Source of the DNA: Athripsodes cinereus
Taxonomy: Eukaryota; Arthropoda; Insecta; Trichoptera; Leptoceridae
Length of the DNA stretch: 64,000 nucleotides
Assembly: GCA_947579605.1 (NCBI GenBank)
Contig: OX388305.1
Span: 25,619,542 to 25,683,541 of the forward strand
Direction: 5' to 3'
In this document: in pieces, positions 10,897-20,956 of the stretch
Layout: each line of letters starts with the position of its first letter
How positions within the stretch are numbered: the stretch's first letter is position 1
Translations under genes and position numbers: made by a program
Notes under the pieces: generated by a model
Databases searched by the model: none
Told to the model about the DNA's origin: nothing
Seen by the model: only the letters and a program-made list of their open reading frames with translations

Positions 10897-10971
10897 CACT
10901 GGCGCCCTTGAGACGGTCTAGGGACTATTAAACGGCGTCAAAAATAAAATCATCCAAAATCATCATCATCG
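10897..10971 (+). repeat. 72-bp repeat with ATC tail, copy 1
   Basis: Starts ACTGGCGCCCTTGAGACGG and runs through GGACTATTAAACGGCGTC to an ATCATCATCATC tail. It is nearly identical (about two differences over roughly 70 bp) to 32728-32800, while the flanks on both sides are unrelated. A fixed 5' edge plus a simple-repeat tail fits a retroposed 3' end, from a short SINE or a severely truncated LINE. Confidence 0.65.
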
Positions 10972-13300
10972 ATCCATTCTTAACAAATATTTTACTATGA
11001 ACGCAGGAATATTCATACTTTGATAGGTACAGACAATTTTAATCGACACAATGAAAATCCGTCTCTATCCTTGAGTAAATTAGTTCCAAAAATGTTGATT
11101 TAAAAGCAAAAACACTTGCAGAAGAAATAAATACTTGTGTGCTTTTTTCTCAGTATCAATGTACTAGGATTAATGAGATTTTTGCTACTACACTTCTTAA
11201 AAATCCTTTAGCAATACTTTCAATATTTGATTTTATTACGAATTGTTATGCAGAGTTTAAATGAAGTCAATCTTAGAATTATTGACTTGAAATTCTAGAA
11301 CAGTGAAAAGATACATTTGAAGTAAATTCATATCTACAACAAACAGCAATTCGAAATTTCTGATCAAAGCTAAAAATGTGAAGAAAATTACTCACCTTAA
11401 TTCTTGAGACTGTGAGTAATTCTACCACTTTAAGAATTGATTTATTTTCGTCTTAACAATACTAAAATAATTCCTAAATTAATTTATTACAAAATACTGT
11501 TCGATTTTCACTTTTAATATTTATTGCCTCGTACGTTTTCGTCTACAGTGATAGACATTTTCAATAAAACTGAAATAAAAATAATAATATTATGTTATGT
11601 TTAATGGTAGGGTGTGGAGTAATGATTAAGGTGGGTCAGAGTTAAAGGGTGGGGTGGTGGTGTTTAGAGGTAGTATTGGTGAGTATAATCAAACATATGT
11701 ACATTACAATAAATTATCAAATACTAAAATACTTAGAATTCAAATAAAATATGCAGTGATTGATCTTCCATAATCACCTCTGAAATAAATAATACAATGT
11801 ATTTTTCAGAACACTTAGTTTCTCTAAATTGGCCATTAGTTTAGTAGTAGAGTTCAGTTCACACATTTTAATCTCCGGTATTCTCGAAGCGATCCGTTTA
11901 ATGGTTTCTAAATAATATAATATCATCTTGGCTCGTTCTGAACATTCTACTCAGCTTACATAAATATCATCCTTATCTTATGGAACTTTGCGCTTTAATA
12001 TCTTTGCTACTTTGCGATATTAACACGTAAAGTTATATCGAAAACGAGTATTCAGGAATTGAAATTTGTAAAGAATTGTGTCGATAAACTTGAACTTACT
12101 TTTTACTTCGCAAAACGTTTCATATATAACAAAATTTCAAATGAAAGAACTCGTACTGAGATAAGAAATATACTAGGCATGTAAAAAACATTCAAACGTA
12201 TATGAATTTGTCTAATTTGGTGATACACATGAATAATAAGCTGATGATAAAATATTTCAATAAATTTGTCATTCACAGTAGCTATATAGTCATTTCATTA
12301 CCATTTAATACTTACCCAGTATGTTAAGTATTGGGATCGTAATAAATGTAAATTATAGTCATGTTTCTGTTAATTGTGGTCCTAGTACTCAGTACAAAGT
12401 AGCAGCTAATTCAAAATAATTTCAGAAAATGAAGATTTCACAAATGAAACAATGAAGTGCAATTTATTAATTTTATGAAATGTAGGATATCCACCTTCCA
12501 GATGTTTAATCTTCATTAAGCTTCCCCGCCTTGAGCATTCTATTTTGCCGTCCGCAATCAATCAACTTAATGATCCGCATTTAGTGATGTTATAAAATAA
12601 TGTGAAGGAGAGCAAAACATTCAGAAAATGAGTTTGTAACCTGAATATTTCATATATCATCCTCTTCGTGTACAGGAGTGAAATAATTTTTGTATTAATT
12701 TATTATATCCCGAATCTATTCATCACCCAACTCATGGACGCTTTGCCTAAGAAAGGAATGAATTATCCCAAGCCGCAGGCACATAAGTATTTGGCTTAAT
12801 GTACCTGTTTCATTATCAGCAAAATACAGGTACAAATGAATTTCTATAAAAGTTTCAAGAGCCATAAGAATGAGTAAAATATATTATTCCGTGTCAGGGA
12901 TACATTATAAACATATCGCTCAATTTTTAAAAAAATATTCAGTAGGTTGAACTGAATTGAATAATATACCTACTCTCTCAATTAATATTACCGTTGCATA
13001 TTAAAATTTTGTGCTAAATAATTTAATTGTGTTCTCATACATCAGTACTTTTATTTTTATGATTAATAATAATAATAATAAAGACTATTAATAATAAAGC
13101 TCGTAAATCTTTATCTTTTCTTTTGAGGTAAAGTCATCCAAATTTGGGCGCATCGATAATATTAAATTGAATTATTGACCTTATTCATATATGATTTTTT
13201 ATTATTATTGTTACATTATCTTATTGTTAATCTTGACTATTGGTTTAGTGGTGTATTGTTTTGTATAGACTGGGATTATTTTGTTTTTTTGTTGTTGTCC
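10972..13300. other. Unique AT-rich sequence
   Basis: No gene-like frame. A short perfect dyad GTACCTGT...ACAGGTAC occurs at 12801-12833 with a 17-nt loop, and an AAT microsatellite at about 13063-13078. Nothing else was recognised. Confidence 0.45.
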
Positions 13301-13392
13301 CTTAAGTACACTTTTTGTTAAACATGTAAAAGGCTCACGCCGTATATTGTGTAAATAAATAAATAAATAAAAAATAAATAAATAAATATATA
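13300..13392 (+). mobile_element. LINE 3'-UTR end with AAAT-repeat tail
   Basis: AACATGTAAAAGGCTCACGCC followed by a short spacer and a long AAAT repeat (about 13354-13386). A 'TGTAAAAGGCTxACGCC' block before an AAAT tail is a common insect non-LTR 3' end. A decayed relative (AAAGGCTAACGCCGAAAATG) lies at 59749. No coding part is retained. Confidence 0.5.
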
Positions 13393-14889
13393 TTATATAT
13401 AAAAAATATATATTAGTCAGTCGATGAATATTGAACATTAACATATACTCTTTCAATTTTTATTAATTAAATATATCAATTAAATTTTTAAAGTTTTTTT
13501 GTGACTATAAAATAATTAGGTATCTTTATTTTTAATGAATTAGATAATTGGGAAATCTACCTACATACCAATAGAAGTGGGCAAAAAAGTTTCTCCCTAA
13601 TTAAGTAAATTATTTTACAATTATTATTATTTATTGACCGAGTTTCTCTGCATTACAACTTACTTACCAATGTTATGTACAATCAAAGTCCATAGTGTAG
13701 AGCTAAATAAACATGACAAATATAATATTAACCATCATCTTCCATCTAGGGGTAAAAGTTTATACGACAGAAGAGATTCACGTAATTGGCTCAAATGAGA
13801 AGGGTTCAATAGTAAAACGATAGTGGTCACAAATTATATTGAGAAAAGTTACCTTATAAATGTATTTCGATGGTAACATAAAACCATATATCACCCTAAA
13901 TATTAACAAATAATGACGTGGAGAGACTAGAGACATGATGTTAGAAATTTTATGATCCAATATATTATTATTTTTACTCTACCTCTCTTAAGGATCCCCA
14001 TATACGCATACTTTGGTTGAAAATACTTCACCTACATCTTTAGAATAATAATAAAACACATCGTCGCTTGTAAGTATATCTCGCTAAATGTTTTTGTGAT
14101 CAATAAACGAAAATTTATGGCAAGTCGATAAAGAAATATCGTCAGGTTTAAAATTGGAGTAAATTTATATTCAAACCTATTTTACTATAAAGAAAGCGCG
14201 AAATGACTACATTAAGAATTCTAAATATATAGAAACAGGACTATTTACTCTAAGCTCTAAAAGGTCGTATTAAAGTTTGTTTTCCTAAATGGTAACAATC
14301 TTATTACACTTATATTTTATGAATTGTAAACAAAATCGAAACACTAACAACAAAATATTAGAAACTATATTTTAATAGCCTTAATTATAAAATTAGAAAA
14401 CACAAACTTATCTGTAAATTGTGCAGAACTCGAGTGTATTTACCTACCTAATATTTTCATCATGACACATTCACATAGTTTATAGCTCATTTGTAAATCC
14501 TGTACCTACTTATGCCGTATTAATCGATAGATTTTCCTCAATGAACAAGTGGGTATTAATCTAAGAACTTTGTGAATAATGTCGTTTATAATACCTAGAT
14601 TATAATGGGAGATTGAACAGAACCCATGTTAAATGCTTAGATATCATAAACATTATACATATTTATTTGACAACAATTTGCTGAAATAGAAAATGCAATG
14701 ATTATACAAGTCCTAAAATTTAAGTAATTATCTGATAACTGATAAGTAGAGATCTCACAATATACTGTCCTATCTTCACATATGGATTCCAGATTTGGAT
14801 GCTCACGGAGAACGTGAGATCAAGGTAACAGGCAGTATAAGGAATATGTATGTTCGTGAAATTCTCAAGGTACCTACCACTATTCCTGC
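13393..14889. other. Unique AT-rich sequence, nothing recognised
   Basis: No supported coding frame or repeat. Confidence 0.5.
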
Positions 14890-15160
14890 ATATAGAGAGG
14901 TTGTAGTTGCGATGGCTGGATCACGTGCTCCGCATGCCAGAAGACAGACTACTACTTAGATCTTTGGAGGCTATGGGAGAGGGCAGAAGACCTGGCAAGC
15001 TGGCAAGGACAGGTGTTGAACTTGTGTGTTGAAAGACTTGGTTTGGAGTGGCCAGGATCCTGGAAGCAGCGGTGGACAGGGATCTCTGGATGAGGTACCT
15101 AGGCGCAAAATAGGCCCCCAACACATTTAGGACAAGGGGAAGAAAATGTATGTATGTATT
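14890..15160 (+). mobile_element. LINE relic, C-terminal ORF2 region with ATGT tail
   Basis: One + frame reads LRWLDHVLRMPEDRLLLRSL, EAMGEGRRPGKLARTGVEL, a stop, then KTWFGVARILEAAVDRDLW and MRYLGAK, stop. 'LRWLGHVLRMPEDRLP' and 'AxDRxLWR' are diagnostic of the C-terminus of non-LTR retrotransposons. It keeps about 75 codons with only two internal stops, so it is among the better-preserved relics. It ends near a TGTATGTATGTATT run at about 15147. Confidence 0.8.
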
Positions 15161-15504
15161 ATTATTATGTTATCATTAATTTGTAATTATGTAACCTCTT
15201 GGTCAATTATTGAAAAGTGTCAAGATGACCTCTCCGTATCATGTTGAAATAACTTTATTTGTCGAATATTTCAGGAGTCCAAGGACTCCTACATATTAAT
15301 CCTATACGGATAAACTCTCTCTAGTCTGTCAGTACTACTATGCCAGTATTGGCATCTCCGACCCTACCACGTCAGTGGGGGGGAACCCGGCTGACGTAGT
15401 AAATCCCATCTTTAGACCCACACATCCATGAATGCCTTAAAATGTGAAGTGTTTGTGGCATTTAAAAACACTTCCCCAAACCATTCCGTATCAGTAAATA
15501 TAAA
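15161..15504. other. Mixed sequence with a GC-rich inverted repeat
   Basis: At about 15364-15400 the words CCACGTCAG and CTGACGTAG flank a G-rich loop and form a short stem. The patch has more GC than its surroundings and may be the decayed 5' continuation of the next LINE relic. No protein match could be read. Confidence 0.35.
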
Positions 15505-15640
15505 GATATTTAAAATCACAGATGAAAGACCTGAAAGTCCGAACAGCTCGGGATAGAGAAGCATTGCATTCTCCAGAGTGATTGCCAACATCAGAAGGAA
15601 CTGATGAGGCACTGATAGAAGAAGAGGAAAATGGGTAGGC
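15505..15640 (+). mobile_element. GAA-tailed LINE relic (copy 2)
   Basis: VRTARDREALH followed, after a frame shift, by VIANIRRN and stop, then an AGAAGAAGAGG tail. This corresponds to the RAAQDRDVFAGVIANV end of the relic at 2.65 kb. Only about 35 codons are legible. Confidence 0.6.
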
Positions 15641-15749
15641 TACCTCATCGCTTGACTGAAAATGTCAATATTATATACGTGATTTTTTCCCAATTACCTG
15701 CCTTTCACAGGATATTATTATAACTATTAGAGAGGCTCAAAAAGTGCAT

Positions 15750-15906
15750 ATTCCTCAAGAGGAGTAGCCAGTTTACTTACTCCATGCAATAAACACTTAA
15801 GTTGTCTTCTGCGTTCCATTAAATTCTAAGTCATTTAGGATGGATGTGATAACTATCGCTGAATTAATAATGTAAATATCTCCTTAATTTTTTGCGAATA
15901 CCTGCA
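15750..15906 (-). mobile_element. SINE-B copy, truncated
   Basis: On the - strand it contains the CAGCGAT-like block, the CATCCTAAATG block (consensus CATCCTGAATG), the TTTATTGCATGGAG block and a GTAGCC-TGGCTAC remnant. Both the 5' CACCCGGCAAAG end and the tail repeat are gone. It sits 36 bp from a same-strand LINE-T relic. Confidence 0.55.
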
Positions 15907-15941
15907 TATGAATATATGATATATGAAAGCTAATACAGATG

Positions 15942-16160
15942 ATATGTTGCTGTACTATAGTCTCATGCCGTATCCCAAGTGGGGTAGGAGAGAGGATGGA
16001 ACGCCATATAAATATATCCTTACATGCTTCTTTCGCTTCTTCTATATTCATGCAATTTCTTATGCACGCATTCCTCTTACTCAACACACTGCCGTTCTTG
16101 AGAATTTGATCCACGTGAAGAAGCCACATGGTTTTTGTACGCCCACAGACATCAATTACT
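15942..16160 (-). mobile_element. LINE-T relic, copy 1 (C-terminus plus 3' end)
   Basis: The - strand reads TMWLLHVDQILKNGSVLSKR, NACIRNCMNIEEAKEACKD, then IFIWRSILSPTPLGIRH, ending in ACCCCACTTGGGATACGGCATGAGACTATAG. The segment MNIEEAKEACKDxxIW matches MNVEEAKEVCKDRLIW in the copy at 20.5 kb. The frame is open for about 70 codons. It is 5'-truncated. The 3' end is the block shared with SINE-B. Confidence 0.78.
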
Positions 16161-16620
16161 ACAGATACCTATCCAAAACGTTATAGTATACCATCAATTA
16201 ATTAACGAATGAATAAAGTTGTGTTATGATATCGTTTTGTTTAGATTCATTGTTGTGATTATATAAATTAATTTATAATAATATTATCTTCCCTTTATTT
16301 CAAATATTCTCGACGTAATAAGACAGACTTATCTAATATTTTTGAGGAACATCTTGTTCTCAACTAACTTTTGTCTAACACGAAAATCTCTTATTTCACA
16401 TACTCCGTACAATATTTGGGTCAAATATTATCGAAGAAAAAAGTTTTCTTATAAAATAGTTTTTTGACTTTGGAAGTTATATTAATATTGAAACTTATAT
16501 AATAATAAACTATTTGGGATAAGGTAAATAGTTGTAAGTATCAATGCTTTTACTTTATATACTGTTATTATTGAAGCTCAAAATTGGTTTCATGATAGTG
16601 GTAAAAATAAATCAACTTTA
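16161..16620. other. AT-rich unique sequence, nothing recognised
   Basis: No supported feature. Confidence 0.5.
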
Positions 16621-16624
16621 TGTA

Positions 16625-17271
16625 GAGAAGGTGGGGCAAGACGGGGTAGTGAGGTAAGATGGGGGTACTGCAATAAAAGTGGAACCGTGCCGAGTAGCCC
16701 TGAACGCTGGATGACATTAGATGCTCTCTTCGGACTCCCACTAGTAACAAAGTTACCTCAGCAGTGGCTGCTCGCTCCGTGATGCTGTGATACTAAACGT
16801 GTTTTTCACATATTTCACGTTATTTTACTTAATTTTGTTGATAGTGTTATTGAAGGAAGAATATCGTGATTTAGATTGTTTTTTTCACATATTTCACGTT
16901 ATTTTACTTAATTTTGTTGATAGTGTTATTGAAGGAAGAATATCGTGATTTAGATTGTTTGACATTTGATAAACAAGATAAATTATTGAATTTTAAGGAA
17001 AGATATTCGATTACTAACTGGATAAAAATATGGTTAAAAATTAATTAAATAATAGATTAATATATATGCCTGTCTTGCCTCACAGGTTGGATTTTTTTTA
17101 AATTGAACATATTTATTATTTCTTAATGTTTATTTTAACATTTATGTGATTCATTTGCTAAATTAAAGATCAAAGTTTGTGCCAATAAACTTTTTTTTTT
17201 AAGAATTCATAGAAAGAAATGTGTTTTTTTGACATTTTAGCTTAAAGGCCCCGTCTCGCCCGACCCTCCCC
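16625..17271. mobile_element. Possible 647-bp terminal-inverted-repeat DNA element
   Basis: The left end GAGAAGGTGGGGCAAGACGGGG (16625 on) is matched by the reverse complement of the right end, GGGGAGGGTCGGGCGAGACGGGG (to 17271). A TA dinucleotide lies immediately outside each end (16623-16624 and 17272-17273), which is compatible with a TA target duplication. Inside is a tandem duplication but no transposase frame. The arms match at only about 75-80 percent over roughly 23 bp, and no second copy exists in the window, so this is a moderate call. Confidence 0.5.
16801..16958 (+). repeat. Tandem duplication, two units of 79 bp
   Basis: The unit CACATATTTCACGTTATTTT... through ATATCGTGATTTAGATTGT occurs twice head to tail (c16807 corresponds to c16886) with no visible difference over about 74 bp. 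Such identity in an otherwise decayed region implies a very recent duplication or an assembly error. Confidence 0.85.
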
Positions 17272-17583
17272 TACATGCGTAAACCTTAGTATATTTGAAT
17301 GTATAGTCAATGTCACCGACTGACAGTACTTGATGGAAGTTCGTGTTAAATTATAAAAAAATAATAAAAACTTATGAAGATTTGGTACTACCACAGTAGT
17401 TTTATAGAACACAAGCCGGCTTTCAAGAGTTTCTTCTCTCATCATGAAGCTCTTAAAAGCTGGCTAACGATCAATAAAATCAATGTAGAAGTACTTAATA
17501 TAGGTGTTTTATATTAACAATTTTATATTATATTGAATTTGAGTACTATTATTTCCTAAAACATTATAAATAAGACATGTTAA
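17272..17583. repeat. Hairpin repeat at 17414-17465 in otherwise unique sequence
   Basis: AGCCGGCTTTCAAGAG (17414-17429) pairs with CTCTTAAAAGCTGGCT (about 17450-17465), giving a stem of about 16 bp. The left arm and loop also occur at 1385-1415, where the right arm is lost. The rest of this stretch is AT-rich and unrecognised. Confidence 0.5.
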
Positions 17584-17646
17584 ATCGTCAATTCAGCGAA
17601 GAGGTTTGTCACTTATCCTGAATGCCTTATCTTTTATAAATTATAA
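17584..17646 (+). repeat. SINE-B internal fragment
   Basis: CAATTCAGCGAAGAGGTTTG followed by TCACTTATCCTGAATGCC matches the central SINE-B block (TTCAGCG..GGGTTTGCCACCCATCCTGAATGTC). It is directly followed by SINE-A. Confidence 0.6.
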
Positions 17647-17659
17647 AGAGAAGATGTTC

Positions 17660-17858
17660 GAGTTCGTCGGTAGCCTGGAGGTAGAGTCTCGGCCTCTTGA
17701 ACAAGGGGTCCGCGGTTCGATCCCAGGTGCCGGCAAACTCCCCTTTCACGACACAAGCTTTTAGCTTACTGTGGAAGGTGTATAAAGTTGTATTTGGGTT
17801 TATAACAAAACCCAGATATATCTTTTTTTAAAAAAAAAAGAAAAAAAAAAAAAAAGAG
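17660..17858 (+). mobile_element. SINE-A, copy 1, tRNA-derived
   Basis: The head GAGTTCGTCGGTAGCCTGG contains an A-box-like TAGCCTGGAGG. It is followed 40 bp later by a clear B-box GGTTCGATCCC, so it keeps an internal RNA polymerase III promoter. The body (GTGCCGGCAAACTCCCC, then CACGACACAAGCTTTTAGC, then TTTGGGTTTATAAC and CCCAGATATATC) is shared with copies at 40.1 and 45.1 kb. It ends in a long A-rich tail. The element is about 165 bp plus tail. SINEs encode no protein and are retroposed by LINE machinery. Confidence 0.88.
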
Positions 17859-20520
17859 ATGATTTATTAGTCTTCTGATGAACACATTAATGAGATGCCG
17901 TGAAAGCATATTATGTAAAGATGATTTATATTTTAAAATTGAAAACTCACACATAGGTATTTTATTACCCATCACAGATATAACGATTATTTCTCATATG
18001 AAATAGTAATTTATTTTATTTTATAAATGATGTGTTCAACCGTTATTGATAAGCTTTTTGATAGCTTATTTTTACTTTTCTTACCGTTCAAGCTTTTCAA
18101 GAAACATTTACATTTATGAATTATACACTAGTAATAATATGATATATGTTAGCTTAATTTTTTCACGGAGAAAGCATTATAAAGATACATAAATTGAAAA
18201 GCCAGAGTGGAAGTAAGAACGAAAATGAGAGCGTGAAAGAGAGTATAAGATGTTAGTACTTGGGTACCTACCTGTCGTTTTCAAGGAAATTTCCAAATAA
18301 ACTTCCTTCACTGATGGATCAGTTTCTAAGGCAACAACTTTTGATTGATGAAGTACATGAAGAAAGCTTTTATTTTGTATTTAGGAAAATCAATCAACAT
18401 CTTTGAAAAACTGCTACAGTAGGTACTCATATTGTATGTACACTTATTTTATATTCTCATGTTACAAGCTTTGTGTAAAAGCTAAATATATACATATTAT
18501 AATACAGTTTCACAAACAACAAAAATGTGCTCCCGGCAACTTACTGACTATAACAATAGAATAATGAAGGATGTAAGTATTAATAATATGTTTGTATGTC
18601 TATGTGTTTACCCAATACGTACAATATTTTTTAAAAACTTAATAAACAAAAACATTAAAAACATAAAAAAAACTAGATATAATAATATAGAACGTTTATT
18701 TATATGAGTCTGAATAAGAAATATTTTTTATTGTCTGTCCATACGTTGAAGCTAGGTCCAGAATTATGTGAAATGAAAACAGATTTTTTTTAACCAATGT
18801 AATTAAAACATAAATTAATATTATATAATATTCCACAAACATCTATCAGTTTTGTTTTATACTCGTAAAGTATGATCTTATAAAGATCGCAAATGAAAAT
18901 AGTTCTTTTAAGATGTCAAGGGTTCGACATTTTTACAGTTTAGCAATTTGTTGAGCGGGAAGATTGACACATTGATAAATGTCATTCTCAAACGTCTTAA
19001 ATTCTTGCGACTTTTTAAATACTTATGAGTAAATAAAAAAAAGTTTTTTTTCTCATAAACTTGATATTTGAACTATAATTCTTTGATACTTTAGTTTTTT
19101 TTTACTAATAATATATTTTGGTAAAAACTACAAAAAGTATATTTATTTTATGATGTAGAATAATTCAAAGATTTTTTTAATTTCAGAATAGATTTTCTTA
19201 TATTTTCGTAGTCATACGTATTTCTTTGCCTGTTATGTAGTATATACATATTATAGTATAGATCTTATACGTGGAGTACTTTAATTTAATATATCCTTAC
19301 ATAAAATGAATAATGTGTATAAACAAATTTATGAAATATATTGACTTTAATACCATTCAATAAACTGCTCACAAGGTAATGTTAACATATTATTTTTGTA
19401 CTTATTCAAATATAAAAAAGTGGTTTATTTCATGTTTCATGCTTGTTTAAAAAATAATGCAAAGAACACCTTGTTTGGTGTTGAAGTAAAGATAAATTCA
19501 TTTTTAGCAAATTGTTAGAGTTAGAAAAGCTGAATAGGTTTTGAATGATTTCTAAATATTGACTCTGCTATCTTCACACAAATTTTAAAGGGTTTAATTG
19601 TTTTGAAAAATAAAAATATATGTACCTACACAGTACACAAGTCATTTTTGCATTTGTCCAAAGCACTCATTGCATTTGTCTATACTCGTAGCACTCATTC
19701 ATTAGGCGTTGTGCATAAAATAAAATGCGTTGTGCATAAATCCTGTATGTTATATGATCCTGTAACTTAAAAAATCATACATTATATCTATACCTGAGAA
19801 CTTTTAGGATTCAACAGCATTTTTGGGAAAAATTACTTAAATGCATTATACCTTCATGTTGTCTGTGATGTCAAAAAGTTTATACCTGAATTCACAAAAA
19901 GGATGGAAATAATAGAAAACTTAAGAGCCTCAAAGTACATAAACGCTTTGGGCTGTAAGATCTTAGTACGCATAGGGATTCTGTAGCTAGGTATCTGAAT
20001 TTAACTACTTGTGCTTTAATGAGTAGGTCCCTACATAAATAAAACGCAGATTGTCACATATTTTCTTGACATAAAATATGTATTGGATGACGTTTTTTGT
20101 CCATAATTTTTATTAAAATGTCCCATACAATTTTTTATAATACAGATATAAGACAGAAGTCTAAGAGTCAATTAAACTTTGATTAAATCAGTTAGGACCA
20201 TTGAATCTTAAGTAACTACTCTAAAATGAAAAGTAATAAAAAAATTTAAACAATGTTTCATCCATAAAATTAAGCATATTTTCAAAACAAAAATGTAAAA
20301 GCACCATGTTTGTTGTCAGAAACGACGGAGATTTTGACATTATAGGGCAAAAAATCTCGTTTTGTGTCTTCTCTGAATTGTTATTTTTGTGACTAAAAAG
20401 CTCTCAGGACCAGAATTATAATAAGTAGGTAAGAACAGTTTGATTTAAATAGTAAAATTTATACTACTGGATTTATTTTTAGAAGCTTGTAGTAAAACAA
20501 AATATCGTGTCTGAAAAAGG
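17859..20520. other. Unique AT-rich sequence, nothing recognised
   Basis: About 2.7 kb without a gene-like frame or a repeat shared within the window. A duplicated word CATTTGTC..AGCACTCATT appears near 19650-19700, and GTTGTGCATAAA is repeated at 19708 and 19729. Confidence 0.45.
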
Positions 20521-20956
20521 ACGTTAGTGGAATAAATGCTGTGGAGCTGCAATCACTGAGAAGAATGGTTGGTAAAACGTTGCGAGATAGAGTGAAGAAT
20601 GAGGATATCAGGAGAATGAGCAGATGTGAGAGGAGTGTGTGGAAAGAATACGCGTAAATAAACTACGGTAGTTTGGACATGTTTAGCGAATGCACGATGA
20701 AAGGATGACGAAGTGGATGTATTTATCTGAAAGAGGGGGTGCGAGGAAGCGTGGACGTCCAAGAACCATGTGGCTTGATCACGTGGATTAAATTCTAAAG
20801 AACGGCCGCATGTTGATTAAGAGAAATCGGCGTGCATGTATGAGAAACTGGATGAATGTAGAGGAAGCGAAAGAAGTATGTAAGGATAGATTAATATGGC
20901 ATTATGTTTTCTCTGCCTACCCCACCTGGGACACGGCGTGAGGGTACAGATAGAAA
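20521..20956 (+). mobile_element. LINE-T relic, copy 2 (longest copy, C-terminal ORF2 plus 3' end)
   Basis: About 135 codons are legible with few breaks: VELQSLRRMVGKTLRDRV, KNEDIRRMSRCERSVWKE, then (shifted) RVNKLR..FGHV, RMHDERMTKWMYLSERGG, RKRGRPRTMWLDHVD, RACMRNWMNVEEAKEVCKD, RLIWHYVFSAYPTWDTA and stop. 'RxFGHVxRM...RGRPRxxWxDHV' and the final EEAKEVCKDRxxW are typical of the C-terminal tail of non-LTR retrotransposon RT proteins. The coding region runs straight into the 3' terminal block (CTACCCCACCTGGGACACGG), so the 3' UTR is almost absent, as in RTE-like elements. It is 5'-truncated and dead. Confidence 0.85.

Noticed and set aside
17660..17730. A tRNA gene at the SINE-A head
   Set aside because: The same head plus body recurs at 40.1 and 45.1 kb with A-rich tails, and there is no cloverleaf with an acceptor stem.
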